Source of the DNA: an uncultured Eubacteriales bacterium | GTDB taxonomy: Bacteria; Bacillota; Clostridia; Christensenellales; Aristaeellaceae | NCBI GenBank assembly: GCA_900550955.1 | Contig: URUF01000049.1 | Span: 1 to 13,430 of the forward strand | DNA: 13,430 bases | Direction: 5' to 3' | Shown here: one piece after another, positions 12,601 to 13,430 of the stretch | How positions within the stretch are numbered: position 1 is the stretch's first letter | Layout of the letters: every line of letters starts with the position of its first letter | Position numbers and translations under genes: made by a program | The notes under the pieces: generated by a model | The model's database searches: none | The model's input: only the letters and a program-made list of their open reading frames with translations | What the model was told of the DNA's origin: nothing

Positions 12601-13430
12601 GACGCGGCCGTTTTCCAGCTTGACCGCGCCCACCTCGATAATGCGGTCCATGGCGTGGGACAGGCCGGTGGTTTCAAAGTCCAACACCACGATGGGGCCG
12701 TCGATGGGGCTTTCGTCCGGGTCGGTTACGATGGCGGGCAGGTCGCACAGGTAGCCCTCCACGCCCGGCAGCAGCTTGATATTGTTCTTCTTGGCCGCGC
12801 CAAACGCGGCGGGGAAGGCCTGCGCGCAGCCGTGATCGGTAATGGCCACGGCGGGATGGCCCCATTTGGCGGCCTGGGCGATGAGCGCCCCGGCCTCGGC
12901 GGTGGCGTCCATGGTGCTCATGTTGGTGTGCATGTGCAGCTCGATGCGCTTTTCCTCGCTTTTGTCCAGGCGCTCCTTTTTGGGCATTTGCTGCATATCC
13001 CTTACGCCCACGGAAAGCTCGCCCAGGAAGGGGTCCATGCGGCAGTCGCCGCGCAAGCGCACGCGCATGCCGTTTTTGATTTGCGCGATCTGGTCGCTCA
13101 CGCGCTTGCGCTCCTCCTCGGTGGGGGGCGCGGGCGTTTCGCCCATGGCGGCGCGGCGCATGCGGTAGTTGTAAAACGCCTTGCAGTATACGGTGGAGGT
13201 ATCGTCGTAAACGGCGAAGGTGACCAGCACGGTTTCGCCGCCCTTGAGCTCTTTGGCCTCGTTCACGCCGGTGACGGTACCCTCTATGACCACGATGCCG
13301 CTATCCTCGGCCAGCTCGCCAATTTCCACAGGAGGGTCGGCGATGGCGCGGCCCTTGAGCACCGGCCCCTTGGACGCGGCGGGGCCCGCGGGCGCTTTGG
13401 CCGCGCCGGAGGCGCTTTTGATGGCGCGCG
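9625..13430 (-). CDS. polC: DNA polymerase III alpha subunit, PolC type (5' end outside window)
   Basis: About 1268 residues are visible; the frame is open to the window edge, and full PolC is about 1430-1470, so the N-terminal domain is missing. The GTG at 13362 is only an internal codon. In order: an OB-fold (VIEGTVTGVNEAKELKGGET), the first PHP part (ELHMHTNMSTMDAT), the inserted DEDD proofreading exonuclease (VVLDFETTGL, AAHNAPFDMGML, HRAVHDAAA), the second PHP part, then the polymerase core. The core contains the PolC zinc-binding motif (CDHCHKMF ... NCEICGHK), the catalytic palm Asp residues in PDIDLNFSGEYQ, and the downstream KLDCLGHDDPTMM and FPRGHAVAYVTMG blocks. It is the essential replicative polymerase with built-in 3'-5' proofreading in low-GC-lineage Gram-positives. 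No disabling changes were seen. A hairpin begins directly after the TGA. Confidence 0.97.
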   Translation of the reverse strand, partial: RAIKSASGAAKAPAGPAASKGPVLKGRAIADPPVEIGELAEDSGIVVIEGTVTGVNEAKELKGGETVLVTFAVYDDTSTVYCKAFYNYRMRRAAMGETPAPPTEEERKRVSDQIAQIKNGMRVRLRGDCRMDPFLGELSVGVRDMQQMPKKERLDKSEEKRIELHMHTNMSTMDATAEAGALIAQAAKWGHPAVAITDHGCAQAFPAAFGAAKKNNIKLLPGVEGYLCDLPAIVTDPDESPIDGPIVVLDFETTGLSHAMDRIIEVGAVKLENGRVVDELSLLCDPGVPLRPKISEITGITDLMLAGKESPAEGVKKLLDFIGGCPVAAHNAPFDMGMLQAECKRMGVAFHAPVLDTLTFSRKLYPHQKSHKLGAVCRLLGVSLKNAHRAVHDAAATALCLAKMYEEAKARGAKTLRDIDRLVTGDTIGESYHIILLCKTQKGMQNLNHLISDSNLAYFYRHPNMPRHLINQYREGLILGSACEAGELFRAIVDDKPESEIERIASWYDYLEIQPIGNNQFMIRNGTARDEEHLRDFNRRIVALGEKLGKPVVATGDVHFLNPEDAIYRTILQAGLGYDDCDTQPPLYFKTTDEMLEEFSYLGREKAHEVVIDNPKKIADMVEELRLFPKHPEGKDTFQPFWEDAANDIETRSWTRARELYGDPLPEIVQKRLEKELGSIIGYGFSTLYSIAQKLVSKSLSDGYLVGSRGSVGSSFVATMCGITEVNPLPPHYRCDHCHKMFLTPPELASVGVDLPDKNCEICGHKLAKDGYDIPFEVFLGFKGDKVPDIDLNFSGEYQPRAHAYIEELFGKGFVYRAGTISGLAEKTAYGFAARYLEERGIKAGRAHKERLAAGCVGVKRTTGQHPGGIVVLPKEYDICQFTAIQHPADDIEGSTLTTHYDFNSMHDILVKLDCLGHDDPTMMHRLEELTGVNFREIPLDDRQVMSLFSKPDALGVTQEDIMWETGTLGIPEFGTSFVRGMLLETRPSTMEELIRISGLSHGTDVWLGNAQEIINSGKAKLAQCFCTRDDIMNFLISKGMAEKMSFDIMESVRKGRGLKPEWEDAMREHDVPEWAIDSCHKIKYMFPRGHAVAYVTMGLRVAWYKVYRPQAYYAAYFSIRGDGFDAARMLLSVQTLRDRLEEFANREEKMSVREKQEENAFHMLLEMQQRGIRMLPVDLYKSDATRFLIEDGNLRCPFTSINGFGENAVQGILDSRDPSRPYISVEDLKNRAHIGDSVVEMLRGQGALEGLPETSQVDLFSLLPRL

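Noticed and set aside
13362..13362. GTG as the start of polC
   Set aside because: The frame stays open upstream to the window edge and about 170-200 residues of PolC would be missing; the true start is outside.
1..13430. CRISPR array, insertion sequence, prophage or toxin-antitoxin system
   Set aside because: No regularly spaced direct repeats, transposase, integrase, phage or toxin-like genes were seen; the only repeats are the three intergenic copies described.

Overview
The window is a GC-rich stretch of bacterial chromosome. It ends in a large part of a PolC-type (Gram-positive) replicative DNA polymerase III, and it uses strong AGGAGG-like ribosome binding sites and Clostridia-type protein families. 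This points to a GC-rich member of the Firmicutes/Clostridia, plausibly an uncultured gut organism. That assignment is inference from gene families only; no rRNA or other taxonomic marker is present.

Layout, left to right. (1) 1-865: the end of a dispersed repeat, a hairpin terminator, and a minus-strand gene for a secreted ZinT-like protein. That gene has a clear promoter whose spacer is a perfect GTTAG-N6-CTAAC operator. (2) 866-1843: a minus-strand AraC-family regulator with an unusual cysteine cluster. (3) 1844-2353: a non-coding region with a plus-strand promoter, an inverted repeat and the fullest copy of a structured repeat that recurs at 9293-9457 and 1-54. (4) 2354-3610: a plus-strand two-gene peroxide-defence operon, bcp (peroxiredoxin Q) and yaaA. 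(5) 5624-3668, minus strand: an L-2-amino-thiazoline-4-carboxylate hydrolase-like protein, then an isoprenylcysteine-methyltransferase-like membrane protein, then a SAM methyltransferase whose start region appears frameshifted. A consensus promoter and a roughly 245-nt structured leader, containing a second GTTAG-N6-CTAAC palindrome, lie upstream. (6) 5962-7691: a plus-strand MarR regulator with its promoter and two operators, followed by a MATE efflux pump truncated at about two thirds of its normal length. (7) 7701-9255: a shared hairpin terminator and two minus-strand genes, a secreted protein built of three beta-rich repeats and a DUF3877-like protein. (8) 9256-9624: a hairpin-rich gene-free stretch with an inverted copy of the repeat. 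(9) 9625-13430: polC, with its 5' end outside the window.

The most useful second-look items are the dispersed repeat, in which one hairpin keeps perfect pairing while its sequence changes; the identical operator at two distant minus-strand genes; the long structured leader of the ATC-hydrolase-like gene; and the two damaged genes (methyltransferase start, MATE C-terminus). I do not see a complete novel defence or mobile system, CRISPR array, insertion sequence, tRNA or rRNA.
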